Part shown: positions 19,023-28,282 of the stretch, one piece after another
Numbering within the stretch: the first letter of the stretch is position 1
Layout of the letters: every line of letters begins with the position of its first letter
From: Mesorhizobium sp.
GTDB taxonomy: Bacteria; Pseudomonadota; Alphaproteobacteria; Rhizobiales; Rhizobiaceae
NCBI GenBank assembly: GCA_004017275.1
Contig: SAKE01000004.1
Span: 229,967 to 293,966, forward strand
DNA: 64,000 nt
Direction of reading: 5' to 3'
Position numbers and translations under genes: made by a program
Notes under the pieces: model-generated
What the model was told of the DNA's origin: nothing
What the model saw: the letters and a program-made list of their open reading frames with translations, nothing else
Databases searched by the model: none

Positions 19023-21296
19023 TTATGCCGAATAGCTGACTGCGGAGCGTCCGACTTTTTGAATAACTTGCAGCGTCGCATTCGCCCCGAAGCCGTGCAA
19101 GCGCAATGCGTTTCCAATAACAAGCACCGATGAGGCAGACATGGCAATCGCCGCTAACAAAGGCGTGGCGTGCCCGAGGATGGCGATTGGTACTGCCACC
19201 GCATTGTAGACGATCGCAATCGCGATGTTCTGGCGGATCAGGTGTCCCGCCTTGCGCGAGACGTCCAGCGCGAGAGGCACTGCCAGAAGGCTTTCGCGCA
19301 GGAATACGAAGTCGGCGGCATTGCGGCCAATGTCGGCGGCGGTAGCTGGAGCGATCGAGACATGCGCCGCGCTGAGCGCCGGCGTGTCGTTGAGGCCGTC
19401 GCCAACCATCAGAACCTTGTGTCCGTCTTTCGCCAGGGTCTCGATGCGCTCGACCTTGCCGGATGGCAGCAGGCACGGAACGAAGTCCTTGACACCCAGC
19501 ATTTCTGCGACTTCACCGCAGGCACCCGCAGTATCGCCCGACAGCATTTCCACTGACACCCCGGCATGGCTCAATTGCCCGATCGCCGCCTTGGCGTCTG
19601 CGCGCAGCGCGTCCTCAAAATCGAAGGTCGCGACAATGAACCCGTCTTTTGTCAGCACGGTTCCGCCATGTTTGCCTTCACCACCGGTCCGGGCTCTCCA
19701 TCCAGCCCATCCGCGTCGGCCTAGCCGCCAGGTGCTTCCGGCTCCAGTGGCTTCGATTCCAAACCCTGGATGCTCGGTGACGGCATCAAATTTGTACTGC
19801 CCGCCGGGATGGGCAAAACCGGCTATGGCCTTTGAAAAAGGATGGCGGGAATGCGTAGCCATGTCTCCCGCGACTGCCAGCATGGCCGGATCGATCGACG
19901 ATGCATTGACCAGCCGGGGCTGGCCGAGCGTGAGCGTTCCGGTCTTGTCGAACACCGCTGTATCAATCGTCGCCAGGCGCTCCATGGCAGAACCGTCCTT
20001 TACCATGATGCCGTTCTCAAACAGGCGCCGCGCGGCGACCACCTGAACGATCGGTACGGCGAGGCCGAGCGCGCACGGGCAGGTGATGATCAGAACGGCA
20101 ATGGCGATGGTTATCGCCCGGTGCCAGTCGCCGGTCACCGCCATCCAGCCAAGGAACGTCGCGAAGGCTGTGAGATGAACCACCGGGGCATAGAGCGCTG
20201 AAACGCGATCGGCGATCCGGCGATAATGCGCGCGGCCGCCCTCTGCGGCTTCCATAAGACGAACCATTTCCGCCAGAAACGAATCCTTCGCGGCGGCTGT
20301 CGCCTCAATCGTCAGCGGGCCGGTAAGATTGAGCACGCCGGCCTGAACTGCTTCGCCCGGCGCCACGTTTTTCGGCGTGCTTTCGCCTGAGGCCAGCGAG
20401 CAGTCGAGATCCGACGTTCCCTGGATGATCTTGCCGTCGACGGGGATCCTCTCACCGGCTGCGATCAACAACCGCATGCCTGGTTCGATCTCGCCGACCG
20501 GCAAATAGTCGCGCGCGCCGTCGCTGCGCAGCACCATGGCGCCATGTGCGGCCAACTGGGACAGGCCTTTCACAGCGGTCCGGGCACGTTCGCGCATCAC
20601 GTGATCCAACGTGCGGCCGATCAACAGGAAGAACAGCAGCGATACCGACGCGTCAAAATAGGCGTGATCGCCATGGTTGATCGTCTCGTAGAGGCTCATG
20701 GCGTAGGCGAGCGAAACACCGACCGCGATCGGCACGTCCATATTCATGCGGCCATGGCGCAAAGCATTCCAGGCCGAACGGAAGAAGATGCCGCCGGCGA
20801 AGGCGAGGGCAGGAATGGCGATCAGCGCCGAGACCCAGTGAAACAGGTCGCGGGTAGCACCTTCGGCGCCGGACCAGACCGAGACCGAAAGCAGCATGAT
20901 GTTGCCCGCCGCAAAGCCGGCAACCGCGACCGCGCGGATCAAATCCGATAACGTCCTGTCCTTGTCGCCGACCTCGGAAGGGAAGAGATGCGCCTGGTAG
21001 CCTAGCCGCCCAAGCGCGACGACGAACGGTGGGACCTCGTCACCACGCCACCGGACAGAGACCCGTTTCGTCGACAGGTTGACGCGGGCGCTCTCGACGC
21101 GATCGAGCTTTCCCAGCGCCGTCTCGATCGTCTGGATGCAGCCTGCGCAATGAACCGTCGGTACTGAAAGATCGGTCTGGTGAAGATCATCGCCAAGCGA
21201 TCGGCTCGCCAGCCTGATCTCCTGGCTGGACGGCAGGACCGATCCGGTGTTGACCAGATCAAGCGCCATTTCGGCGCCCGGTGCACAACAACTCAT
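19023..21296 (-). CDS. fixI: Copper-transporting P-type ATPase FixI/CcoI
   Basis: 757 residues from the ATG at 21296, which overlaps the fixH stop; a longer open frame upstream is out of family. Features in order: Cys-rich start MSCCAPGAE, a heavy-metal domain with VPTVHCAGCIQTIE, eight predicted membrane segments, the phosphatase motif SGESTPK, the ion-binding ITCPCALGLA, the phosphorylation site FDKTGTLTLG, a P-type N domain, and GDGLNDTPAL. FixI/CcoI delivers copper for the binuclear centre of the cbb3 oxidase. It is complete and in the standard fixGHIS order. Confidence 0.96.
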   Translation of the reverse strand: MSCCAPGAEMALDLVNTGSVLPSSQEIRLASRSLGDDLHQTDLSVPTVHCAGCIQTIETALGKLDRVESARVNLSTKRVSVRWRGDEVPPFVVALGRLGYQAHLFPSEVGDKDRTLSDLIRAVAVAGFAAGNIMLLSVSVWSGAEGATRDLFHWVSALIAIPALAFAGGIFFRSAWNALRHGRMNMDVPIAVGVSLAYAMSLYETINHGDHAYFDASVSLLFFLLIGRTLDHVMRERARTAVKGLSQLAAHGAMVLRSDGARDYLPVGEIEPGMRLLIAAGERIPVDGKIIQGTSDLDCSLASGESTPKNVAPGEAVQAGVLNLTGPLTIEATAAAKDSFLAEMVRLMEAAEGGRAHYRRIADRVSALYAPVVHLTAFATFLGWMAVTGDWHRAITIAIAVLIITCPCALGLAVPIVQVVAARRLFENGIMVKDGSAMERLATIDTAVFDKTGTLTLGQPRLVNASSIDPAMLAVAGDMATHSRHPFSKAIAGFAHPGGQYKFDAVTEHPGFGIEATGAGSTWRLGRRGWAGWRARTGGEGKHGGTVLTKDGFIVATFDFEDALRADAKAAIGQLSHAGVSVEMLSGDTAGACGEVAEMLGVKDFVPCLLPSGKVERIETLAKDGHKVLMVGDGLNDTPALSAAHVSIAPATAADIGRNAADFVFLRESLLAVPLALDVSRKAGHLIRQNIAIAIVYNAVAVPIAILGHATPLLAAIAMSASSVLVIGNALRLHGFGANATLQVIQKVGRSAVSYSA

Positions 21297-21790
21297 TGCA
21301 GCGCTCCATTGGAAATCATGATCCGGCGGACGTCGCGATACGGTTTGTCCAGACCGGCGTCGGCGTCGACTTCGACAATCCAGACGCCGTCCTTCGGCAT
21401 GTGCTGGGCTGCGAATTCCTGGCCCGAGGCGGGTGCGAGGGTGACCGACTTGTCCTCCTTCTCGTACGCGGGATGGCGAAACAGCACCTTGACGCCGTGC
21501 AAGGGAACCGGCTTGCCGGCGACGTCGGCGAGGCCATAGCGAACTTCGCCCCATGCGATGGTCAGCTTGCCGGTCCAGCCAAGTGCTGCCTGCGCCCGTC
21601 CTTCCTCGGCCTTCTTGTTGAATTGCTGGCTCGCCACATAGGTGTTTTCGACGACGAGGCCAGTCCAGCTTGTGCTGGCGAGCGTTGCCATGGTCAGATT
21701 GACTGCGATGACCACGCCGAAAAAGGCCAGGATGATGACCAGCATGTGCCTGCCGGTGAATTCACGAGGCTTTTGTACATTGGCAGTCAT
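21293..21790 (-). CDS. fixH: FixH protein
   Basis: 165 residues. It starts MTANVQKPREFTGRHMLVII with one membrane segment (residues 15-38, AFFGVVIAVNLTMATLASTSW) and continues GLVVENTYVASQQFNKK, the FixH signature, followed by a periplasmic beta-rich domain. FixH is required for cbb3 oxidase maturation together with FixG and FixI. It overlaps fixG upstream and fixI downstream by about 4 bp each, so translation is probably coupled. Confidence 0.94.
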   Translation of the reverse strand: MTANVQKPREFTGRHMLVIILAFFGVVIAVNLTMATLASTSWTGLVVENTYVASQQFNKKAEEGRAQAALGWTGKLTIAWGEVRYGLADVAGKPVPLHGVKVLFRHPAYEKEDKSVTLAPASGQEFAAQHMPKDGVWIVEVDADAGLDKPYRDVRRIMISNGALQ

Positions 21791-23346
21791 CTGAGGGGCT
21801 CCGGCGCGTTGAAGGTGGCGGTGTACTCGTTCGACTCAAAGCTGGCTCTGTCCTCGACGCGGAACTTGAAGGTCTGTGCCGGAGCGCGGATCTGGTCCGC
21901 CGGCTGGCGAACGAAGACCCTCAGCATTTTCAGGCGGTCGGGTTCGACCGGAATGGCGAAGGAACGGCCTGCGGGGATGTCGTCGCCGACGACGACCATG
22001 TCAGCGCCTTCAAGGCCCTGCATGGTTACGACGATCGTCCTCGGCTCGGGGATCATGTTGAGCAGCTTGACGGTATAGCCATTGCGGATGGATCCGTCGG
22101 TCAGCGTGACGAACTGGGGATTGCGATCATGCAATACGTTCAGTTCGAGCCGATCGCGCGTCAGCAGCGAATAGAGCAGGCCGAGGCCGATCAGCGACCA
22201 CAAGCCCATGTAGACGTAGGTGCGCGGCCGAAAGATCTTGCGGATGTGAAAATGCGCCACCTTGTCGGAGAACAGGCCATCAGCGGTCCTGATCAGCGAT
22301 GGATTGACTGAGCTGGACCCGCCTGCAGTCGCCAGCATCATGTTGGCGTTGTAGTCGGAGAGCGTCGCATAGGCGATCAGCCCACGCTCCTTGCCGAGCT
22401 TGTCCATGACGCCGTCACAGGCGTCGATGCAGAGCGCGCAAGTGATGCATTCGAGCTGCTGGCCGTCGCGAATGTCTATCCCCATCGGGCAGACCGCGAC
22501 ACAGGCATTGCAGTCGACGCAGTCGCCCACGGGCTGGCCTGCGGCCAGCACCTTCTTGGCGTGGCGCGAACGCGGTTCGCCGCGCCAGTCATTGTAGGTG
22601 ACAGTGAGGGAATTTTCATCGAGCATGGCCGCCTGGATGCGGGGCCACGGGCACATATAGGTGCAGACCTGTTCGCGCATCAGACCGCCGAACGTGTAGG
22701 TGGTAGCCGTCAGGACGGCGACAGTGATGTAGGCGACGGGCGCCGCAGTGCCGGTGAAGAGCTCGCCGAGCAGCGTCGGTGCATCGGCAAAGTAGAAGAT
22801 CCAGGCGCCGCCAGTCGCCGCCCCTATGACCAGCCAGATGGTGTGCTTGGACACACGCAGCATGAGCTTGCGCGCGGTCCAGGGACCTGCGTCAAGTTTC
22901 ATGCGGGCGTTGCGGTCCCCCTCGATCGCACGTTCGACGACGAGGAACAGATCGACCCACACCGTCTGAGGGCATGCATAGCCGCACCAGGCACGGCCGA
23001 CAGTCGAGGTGATCAGGAAAAGACCGACGCCCGCCATGACCAGGAGGCCGGCCACATAGAAGAATTCCTGGGGCCATATCTCGATGAAGAAGAAGTAGAA
23101 GCGCCGGTTCGCGAGATCGAGCAGGACTGCCTGGTCCGGGGCAAATGGACCGCGAGCCCAAGGCAGCCACGCAGCCAGGTAGTAGATGCCAAGTGTGATC
23201 GTCATCACCAGCCATTTGAAGCGACGAAAGTTGCCCGAGGCGCGCTTCGGAAAGATCTTTTGACGCGCGGCATAAAGCGGCTTGCGGGTTTTGGCGGAAT
23301 TGACAGTTTCTGTTTCGAGCCGTGTCAACTGCGTCTTATCACGCAT
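21787..23346 (-). CDS. fixG: FixG/CcoG iron-sulfur membrane protein
   Basis: 519 residues from the ATG at 23346 (GTGGAG seven bases upstream); the frame is also open to 23382. Membrane segments lie at about 45-65, 90-115, 155-180 and 200-225 and 340-360. Ferredoxin-type cysteines appear as CGYACPQTVW, CTYMCPWPRIQ, CVDCNACVAVCPMGIDI and CITCALCIDAC. CcoG proteins are thought to reduce copper for cbb3 oxidase assembly. The C-terminal periplasmic domain is IG-like. A 165-bp gap containing a strong hairpin separates it from fixP. Confidence 0.96.
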   Translation of the reverse strand: MRDKTQLTRLETETVNSAKTRKPLYAARQKIFPKRASGNFRRFKWLVMTITLGIYYLAAWLPWARGPFAPDQAVLLDLANRRFYFFFIEIWPQEFFYVAGLLVMAGVGLFLITSTVGRAWCGYACPQTVWVDLFLVVERAIEGDRNARMKLDAGPWTARKLMLRVSKHTIWLVIGAATGGAWIFYFADAPTLLGELFTGTAAPVAYITVAVLTATTYTFGGLMREQVCTYMCPWPRIQAAMLDENSLTVTYNDWRGEPRSRHAKKVLAAGQPVGDCVDCNACVAVCPMGIDIRDGQQLECITCALCIDACDGVMDKLGKERGLIAYATLSDYNANMMLATAGGSSSVNPSLIRTADGLFSDKVAHFHIRKIFRPRTYVYMGLWSLIGLGLLYSLLTRDRLELNVLHDRNPQFVTLTDGSIRNGYTVKLLNMIPEPRTIVVTMQGLEGADMVVVGDDIPAGRSFAIPVEPDRLKMLRVFVRQPADQIRAPAQTFKFRVEDRASFESNEYTATFNAPEPLR

Positions 23347-23447
23347 GTGCAACTCCACTTTCCCAGCCAATGTCAGGGGCACCTGTCGTAAAGCCTCGCG
23401 GTAGGATAGCCTTGCCGGGTTGTGCAGATCGCATTAGGGATGGTGTC

Positions 23448-23471
23448 GAGGCCCGGCTCACGCCGGGCCTC
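23448..23471 (-). terminator. Strong hairpin between fixP and fixG
   Basis: A perfect 10-bp stem (GAGGCCCGGC, 23448-23457, with 23462-23471) and 4-nt loop. No T run follows on the minus strand, so it is more likely an RNA-stability or partial termination element dividing fixNOQP from fixGHIS than a full terminator. Confidence 0.55.
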
Positions 23472-23512
23472 GTCCGCTTGGCAGGGGGGACCGAAGAATA
23501 GGACTTCCATTC

Positions 23513-24376
23513 CTATTCTCCGCCGCCAAGCGAATGGACATAAACTGCAAGTTCCTTGACCTTGATCTCGCCGAGACGGCCAACCCAGGCCGGCATGACG
23601 CCCTGTTTTGGCGCACGGACCTGTGCGGCGATGGCTGTCTCACCGGATCCATAGAGCCAGATCGCATCGGTCAGGTCGGGGGCGCCGAATTCCCTGTTGC
23701 CTTTTGCATTGTCGCCGTGACAGGCGACGCAGTTCTCGGCAAAGACCTTGGCGCCGGGTTGGATCAGACTTGCATCGCGGACCTTGCCGGAAAGGCTGGC
23801 CACGTAGGCGCTGACTTGTGCGATCTGGTCGGCGGTAATGATGTCGCCGAAGGCCGGCATTTCCGACAGGCGCGTGTCCGGATCGGATGCGAAGCGGATG
23901 CCGTGCGTAATCGTCTGCTGGATCTGCTCGGCCTTGCCGCCCCATAGCCAGTCGTCGTCGTTGAGATTGGGAAAGCCCTTGGAACCTTGGGCGCCGGAGC
24001 CGTGACATTGTACGCAATTGACCTTGAAAGCGGCGCCACCGGCGGCGATTGCGAATTCGCGCAGGCCGTCGTCCGCGGAGATCTCCGAGACGCTCTTGGA
24101 CTCCACCGCCGAGATATATTTGCCCTTGGCGGCCTCAGCCGCAGTCAGCTCGTTCCTGACCTCGTTGCGGCTGGAATAGCCGAGCACACCCTTCGTCGCC
24201 GAGTGCAACAGAGGCCATGCTGGATAGGCGATGGTGTAGCCTATCGCCCAGACAATGGTGACGTAAAAGGTGATAACCCACCATCTGGGAAGCGGGTTGT
24301 TCAGCTCCCGGATGCCATCCCATTCGTGGCCGGTGGTCGAGACGCCAGAGATTTCATCGATATGCTCGTCGCTCAT
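23513..24376 (-). CDS. fixP: cbb3-type cytochrome c oxidase subunit III (diheme)
   Basis: 287 residues from the ATG at 24376. One membrane segment is near residues 32-55 (WWVITFYVTIVWAIGYTIAY). Two c-type heme sites, NCVQCHG and NCVACHG, have distal methionines in EMPAFGD and GVMPAW. The protein passes electrons from the bc1 complex or soluble cytochromes to FixO/FixN. It is two bases downstream of fixQ. The longer open frame to 24736 is a shadow across fixQ and fixO. Confidence 0.96.
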   Translation of the reverse strand: MSDEHIDEISGVSTTGHEWDGIRELNNPLPRWWVITFYVTIVWAIGYTIAYPAWPLLHSATKGVLGYSSRNEVRNELTAAEAAKGKYISAVESKSVSEISADDGLREFAIAAGGAAFKVNCVQCHGSGAQGSKGFPNLNDDDWLWGGKAEQIQQTITHGIRFASDPDTRLSEMPAFGDIITADQIAQVSAYVASLSGKVRDASLIQPGAKVFAENCVACHGDNAKGNREFGAPDLTDAIWLYGSGETAIAAQVRAPKQGVMPAWVGRLGEIKVKELAVYVHSLGGGE

Positions 24377-24378
24377 GA

Positions 24379-24528
24379 TCACTCGTCCTCGAGCGGAATG
24401 CGGGCCGCTTCGTCGGCCAGCCTTCGGCTGCCGGGGCGTAGGGCAAAGGCGATGCACCCCACGAAGAACAGCGCCATCGCAACCAGGCCCCAGCTGTCGG
24501 CAAACGCCCGCATCAAATTGTAGGTCAT
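24379..24528 (-). CDS. fixQ: cbb3-type oxidase subunit FixQ/CcoQ
   Basis: 49 residues, too short for most gene callers. It begins MTYNLMRAFADSWGLVAMAL, contains one membrane segment, and ends RLADEAARIPLEDE, the usual acidic tail of CcoQ. It lies in its expected place between fixO (11 bp upstream) and fixP (2 bp downstream). CcoQ stabilises the assembled oxidase. Confidence 0.93.
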   Translation of the reverse strand: MTYNLMRAFADSWGLVAMALFFVGCIAFALRPGSRRLADEAARIPLEDE

Positions 24529-24539
24529 CAGCGTTCTCC

Positions 24540-25271
24540 TCAGCGGTAGCCGGCGGCTTCGTCGTAATTTTTGAAGTCGACCAGTGTGCCAAGCATCTGC
24601 AGGTAGGCGAGCAGGGCATCCATTTCGGTGACCTGTTGCGGGTTGCCGTCGAAGTCGCCGATCTTGGCTTTTGGGTAACGCGCCTCAAGGCCTGATGTGT
24701 CGGCATTGGGATCGGCCTGCGCCGCCAGATCCGCATTGGCGTGGACGATCATGTCATCGGTGTAAGGGACGGCTACAAGCCTGTTGGCGACCAGATGCGT
24801 TGAGAAATCCTTCACGTCGATCGGCGTGTCTTTCAGGAACCCATAGCTCGGCATGATCGATTCCGGCACCACCGAGCGCGGGTCGGTAAGATGCGCGACA
24901 TGCCATGCATTCGAGTAGCGGTCGCCAACTCTGGCGAGATCCGGCCCGGTGCGCTTCGATCCCCACTGGAAGGGGTGATCGTACATGGACTCGGCAGCTA
25001 GGCTGTAGTGGCCATAGCGCTCAACTTCGTCGCGGAACGGCCTGATCATCTGGCTATGACAGAGGTAGCAGCCCTCGCGCATATAGATGTTGCGCCCGAC
25101 AAGTTCGAGCGGCGAATAGGGGCGCATGCCTTCCACCTTCTCGATCGTATTGTCGAGATAGAAGAGAGGCGCGATCTCGACGATGCCGCCGACCGTCACC
25201 ACGAGCAGCGAGCCAACGAGAAGAAGCGTGGCGTTCTTCTCGATGATTGCGTGTTTGTCCATCAAGCCCAT
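24540..25271 (-). CDS. fixO: cbb3-type cytochrome c oxidase subunit II (monoheme)
   Basis: 243 residues from the ATG at 25271, which overlaps the fixN stop as TAATG. An N-terminal membrane anchor ([20 protein letters not shown]) is followed by [20 protein letters not shown] with the CxxCH heme site, and MPSYGFL holds the axial Met. A single type-c heme protein as expected for FixO. Confidence 0.97.
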   Translation of the reverse strand: MGLMDKHAIIEKNATLLLVGSLLVVTVGGIVEIAPLFYLDNTIEKVEGMRPYSPLELVGRNIYMREGCYLCHSQMIRPFRDEVERYGHYSLAAESMYDHPFQWGSKRTGPDLARVGDRYSNAWHVAHLTDPRSVVPESIMPSYGFLKDTPIDVKDFSTHLVANRLVAVPYTDDMIVHANADLAAQADPNADTSGLEARYPKAKIGDFDGNPQQVTEMDALLAYLQMLGTLVDFKNYDEAAGYR

Positions 25272-26890
25272 TACCTGGCTCCTGATCGCGCAGGTCGGAT
25301 GGCGACGGGGCTCGGCATCGGCTCCTCCTCGCGCTGGTGGCCGAGGATGGTCCTGGTGATGTTCCAGGCCATGATCAGCGCGCCGGAGAGGTACATGGCC
25401 CCACCGATGGCGCGCATGACATAGTAGGGGTGCATGGCGGCGACGGTCTCGGCGAAGGAGTAGACCAGGAAGCCCTGCTCGTCGTATTCGCGCCACATCA
25501 GGCCCTGCATGACGCCGGATACCCACATCACCGCGGCGTAGACAACGATACCAAGTGTCGCCAGCCAGAAATGCCAGGTGACCAGCCGCAACGAGTAGAG
25601 CCGTTGCCGGTTCCAGAGCTTCGGCACCATGTAGTAGATTGCGCCGAACGAGATCATGCCAACCCAGCCGAGCGCGCCCGAATGGACGTGGCCGATCGTC
25701 CAGTCGGTATAATGCGACAGCGAATTGACCGCCCGGATCGCCATGATGGGGCCTTCGAAGGTCGACATGCCATAGAAGGCGACGGCCATCACCATCATGC
25801 GTATGATCGGATCGGTGCGCAGCTTGTCCCAGGCGCCGGACAGCGTCATCAGGCCGTTGATCATGCCGCCCCAGGACGGCATCCACAGCATGATCGAGAA
25901 CACCATGCCGAGCGTCTGCGCCCAATCGGGCAAGGCGGTGTAGTGCAGGTGATGCGGCCCGGCCCAGATGTAGAGAAAGATGATCGCCCAGAAATGGACG
26001 ATCGACAGCCGGTACGAATAGACTGGCCGGTTCGCCTGCTTGGGCACGAAATAATACATCATGCCGAGGAAGCCGGCGGTGAGAAAGAAGCCGACCGCGT
26101 TGTGGCCGTACCACCATTGCGTCAAGGCGTCCTGGACCCCTGAAAAGGCGGAGTAGCTCTTGGAGCCCAGGAACGAGACTGGTATGGACAGGTTGTTGAC
26201 CACATGCAGCATCGCGATGGTGACGATGAACGACAGGTAGAACCAGTTGGCCACGTAGATATGCGGTTCCTTGCGCTTCAGGATCGTGCCAAGGAACAGA
26301 ATGAGGTAGGCGACCCAGACGATGGTCAGCCAGACATCCACATACCATTCGGGTTCGGCGTACTCGCGGCCCTCGGTGATGCCGAGCAGGTAGCCGGTCG
26401 CGGCCATGACGATGAACAGCTGGTAGCCCCAGAAGACGAACCAGGCCAGATCACGGCCGAAGAGGCGGGCGCGGCAGGTGCGCTGCACGACATACAGAGA
26501 CGTGCAAAGCAGCGCGTTGCCGCCGAAGGCGAAGACGACACCGGATGTGTGCAACGGCCGCAAACGACCGAAATTGAACCAGGGCTGGATGTTGAGATCG
26601 GGGTAGGCGAGCTGCAGCGCGATCACCACGCCGACCAGCATGCCGACGACACCCCAGAACACGGTGGCGATCGCGCCGTAGCGGATCGGACCATCCATGT
26701 AAGCGGATGGGTCAATCGGAGCTGCTGGCTTGAACTCCGTGTTGCGCAACAGGATCGCAGTGAAACCAGCCACTGCGAAGAACAACACCCACATGTGTCG
26801 GCGGAAAGGTTCATCCACGCCGAAGCCGGCGGCCACCAGGGCCGCAAAAGCGAACACGCTTAGAAGGACGATCTCTGTGCCGAATTTCAT
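25271..26890 (-). CDS. fixN: cbb3-type cytochrome c oxidase subunit I
   Basis: 539 residues with about twelve to fourteen hydrophobic segments. Heme and copper ligands appear in [40 protein letters not shown] and [16 protein letters not shown]. This is the catalytic subunit of the high-affinity oxidase that supports respiration at nanomolar oxygen in bacteroids. It is first in fixNOQP. An FNR/FixK box lies 74 bp upstream of the start. Confidence 0.98.
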   Translation of the reverse strand: MKFGTEIVLLSVFAFAALVAAGFGVDEPFRRHMWVLFFAVAGFTAILLRNTEFKPAAPIDPSAYMDGPIRYGAIATVFWGVVGMLVGVVIALQLAYPDLNIQPWFNFGRLRPLHTSGVVFAFGGNALLCTSLYVVQRTCRARLFGRDLAWFVFWGYQLFIVMAATGYLLGITEGREYAEPEWYVDVWLTIVWVAYLILFLGTILKRKEPHIYVANWFYLSFIVTIAMLHVVNNLSIPVSFLGSKSYSAFSGVQDALTQWWYGHNAVGFFLTAGFLGMMYYFVPKQANRPVYSYRLSIVHFWAIIFLYIWAGPHHLHYTALPDWAQTLGMVFSIMLWMPSWGGMINGLMTLSGAWDKLRTDPIIRMMVMAVAFYGMSTFEGPIMAIRAVNSLSHYTDWTIGHVHSGALGWVGMISFGAIYYMVPKLWNRQRLYSLRLVTWHFWLATLGIVVYAAVMWVSGVMQGLMWREYDEQGFLVYSFAETVAAMHPYYVMRAIGGAMYLSGALIMAWNITRTILGHQREEEPMPSPVAIRPARSGAR

Positions 26891-26963
26891 TGCAGATCCC
26901 GATCTCGAATCTGGTGGATGCCAAATCCGCAGCGCACTAATCGCGCAGCCGCCGCCCCCTCGC

Positions 26964-26979
26964 CCTGATCTATGTCAGG
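26964..26979 (-). promoter_or_regulatory. FNR/FixK-type box upstream of fixN
   Basis: CCTGATCTATGTCAGG is a two-fold symmetric site matching the TTGAT-N4-ATCAA anaerobox in its TGA-N6-TCA core. It lies 74 bp before the fixN start, a suitable place for class II activation. The fnrN gene nearby encodes a likely binder; FixK is another possibility. Confidence 0.75.
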
Positions 26980-27386
26980 CCGCAAGATTTTGTGTCGGCG
27001 GCGCAATCAGCAGGTGGCGAATGAACGAGGAACGCAGCGCGGGCTCACCCCCCTCATGGAAGGCGTTCCCTGGGTTGGGCGGGCGCAGACGCGATCGCTG
27101 AGGCGAAAGCTGAGGCCCTGCGCGCGTTGGATGCTATTGCCGATGCCCTGCCAAACGTTGTTCGGATCCCATTGGAAACGAACGCGATCGTTCCGCCGAG
27201 CCGTGGCAGATTAAGGACCATGCTTCGCCGGTATGTGCCGAAACACACCTGGCGATTGGTCACGTTCCTATCAAAGCCCGAAAGCTGTTTGTCTCGACCG
27301 TGACGCCGCTTCGTCGAAGGCGCGGCAACATCGCATTAAAAGGCAAACACGGCCCGCCCCGGAGTCATGCGACATGGCCTCGCCGC
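26980..27386. other. Intergenic region between the fixN promoter and fnrN
   Basis: About 400 bp with no supported gene. One plus-strand frame (about 27090-27300) reads GADAIAEAKAEALRALDAIA and could be the decayed end of a coding sequence, but it has no start codon or ribosome binding site upstream. Confidence 0.4.
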
Positions 27387-28130
27387 TTAGGGCCGCTCGC
27401 GTCCGCCGCCACAGCGCTTCTCCAGACGGCTTATGCTGTCCACCGTCACATGGCGTGCGTTCTCAATCCGAATCACCCCGTCAGCCCGCAATCGCGTCAG
27501 TTGGCGGCTCACGGTCTCGTTGGTGATTCCAAGGAAATCAGACATTTCGACACGCGTCAGCGGCAGATCGAAGGACGCCGACCCGGAAGCCGCATCGAGA
27601 CTGGAATCGATATTCCGGGCCATCATGAGGAGAAAAGTCGCTACCTTTTCCGGAGCTGTCTTGCGCCCCAGCGTCACCATCCACTCGCGCGCCTCATCGA
27701 GTTCATTCAGCGTCTGTTTGAGCAGGCGATGCTCGAATTCCCGTGACGCCTTCATCATCCGTTCGACGGCCGCTCGCGGAAACGAACACAGCGTGACTGC
27801 TGTTGCCGCTTCCGCATTGATCGAGCTTTCCACCTTGAAAGGACGTCCCAGAAAATCCGGTGCAAACTGGAGACCGACGATCTGCTGGCGCCCATCCGAC
27901 AGGCTCTTTGATAGCTTTACAACGCCTGAAAGCACGTTGGAGTAGCTGTCGACGTTCTGTGCCTCGCCGGTCAACTCCATTCCTGACTCGATCCGGCGAC
28001 GCGAGCAAGTCTTGGCGAGCCCAACCAAATTGTCTGGATCGAGCGCACCGCAGACACCGCGACGCCGTGCCTCGCAAGGGAAGCAAAGAACAGGAATGCC
28101 GGAACTATGAATGTCTTGCCGAAAGGTCAT
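27387..28130 (-). CDS. fnrN: Crp/Fnr family oxygen-responsive regulator FnrN
   Basis: 247 residues. The N-terminus has CFPCEARRRGVC and a further Cys in KTCSRRR, the cluster expected to hold an oxygen-labile iron-sulfur centre, which separates FnrN from the cysteine-free FixK type. A cyclic-nucleotide-binding-like beta roll follows, then an HTH with EMSDFLGITNETVSRQLTRL, whose E..SR residues read TTGAT half-sites. In rhizobia FnrN activates fixNOQP, fixGHIS and hemN at low oxygen and controls itself. A symmetric FNR box lies between this gene and divergent hemN, 84 bp from its start. Confidence 0.92.
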   Translation of the reverse strand: MTFRQDIHSSGIPVLCFPCEARRRGVCGALDPDNLVGLAKTCSRRRIESGMELTGEAQNVDSYSNVLSGVVKLSKSLSDGRQQIVGLQFAPDFLGRPFKVESSINAEAATAVTLCSFPRAAVERMMKASREFEHRLLKQTLNELDEAREWMVTLGRKTAPEKVATFLLMMARNIDSSLDAASGSASFDLPLTRVEMSDFLGITNETVSRQLTRLRADGVIRIENARHVTVDSISRLEKRCGGGRERP

Positions 28131-28213
28131 GCGTTCGCCTTACCCGATCCTAACTGCCGGCAGGATACCCATCCAGGGTAGAGAAATCCTGCGGCGGTTT
28201 GTCCATGAGCGCG

Positions 28214-28227
28214 GCTGATCGAGATCA
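28214..28227. promoter_or_regulatory. FNR box shared by fnrN and hemN
   Basis: CTGATCGAGATCAG is a perfect palindrome fitting the TTGAT-N4-ATCAA consensus. It is 84 bp from the fnrN start and 56 bp from the hemN start, so one site could activate hemN and autoregulate fnrN. Confidence 0.8.
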
Positions 28228-28282
28228 GGGTCTGCTTCAGCGATGCGTGCAGTGTTCCGGCGGGCAACACGGTGAACGCGAG

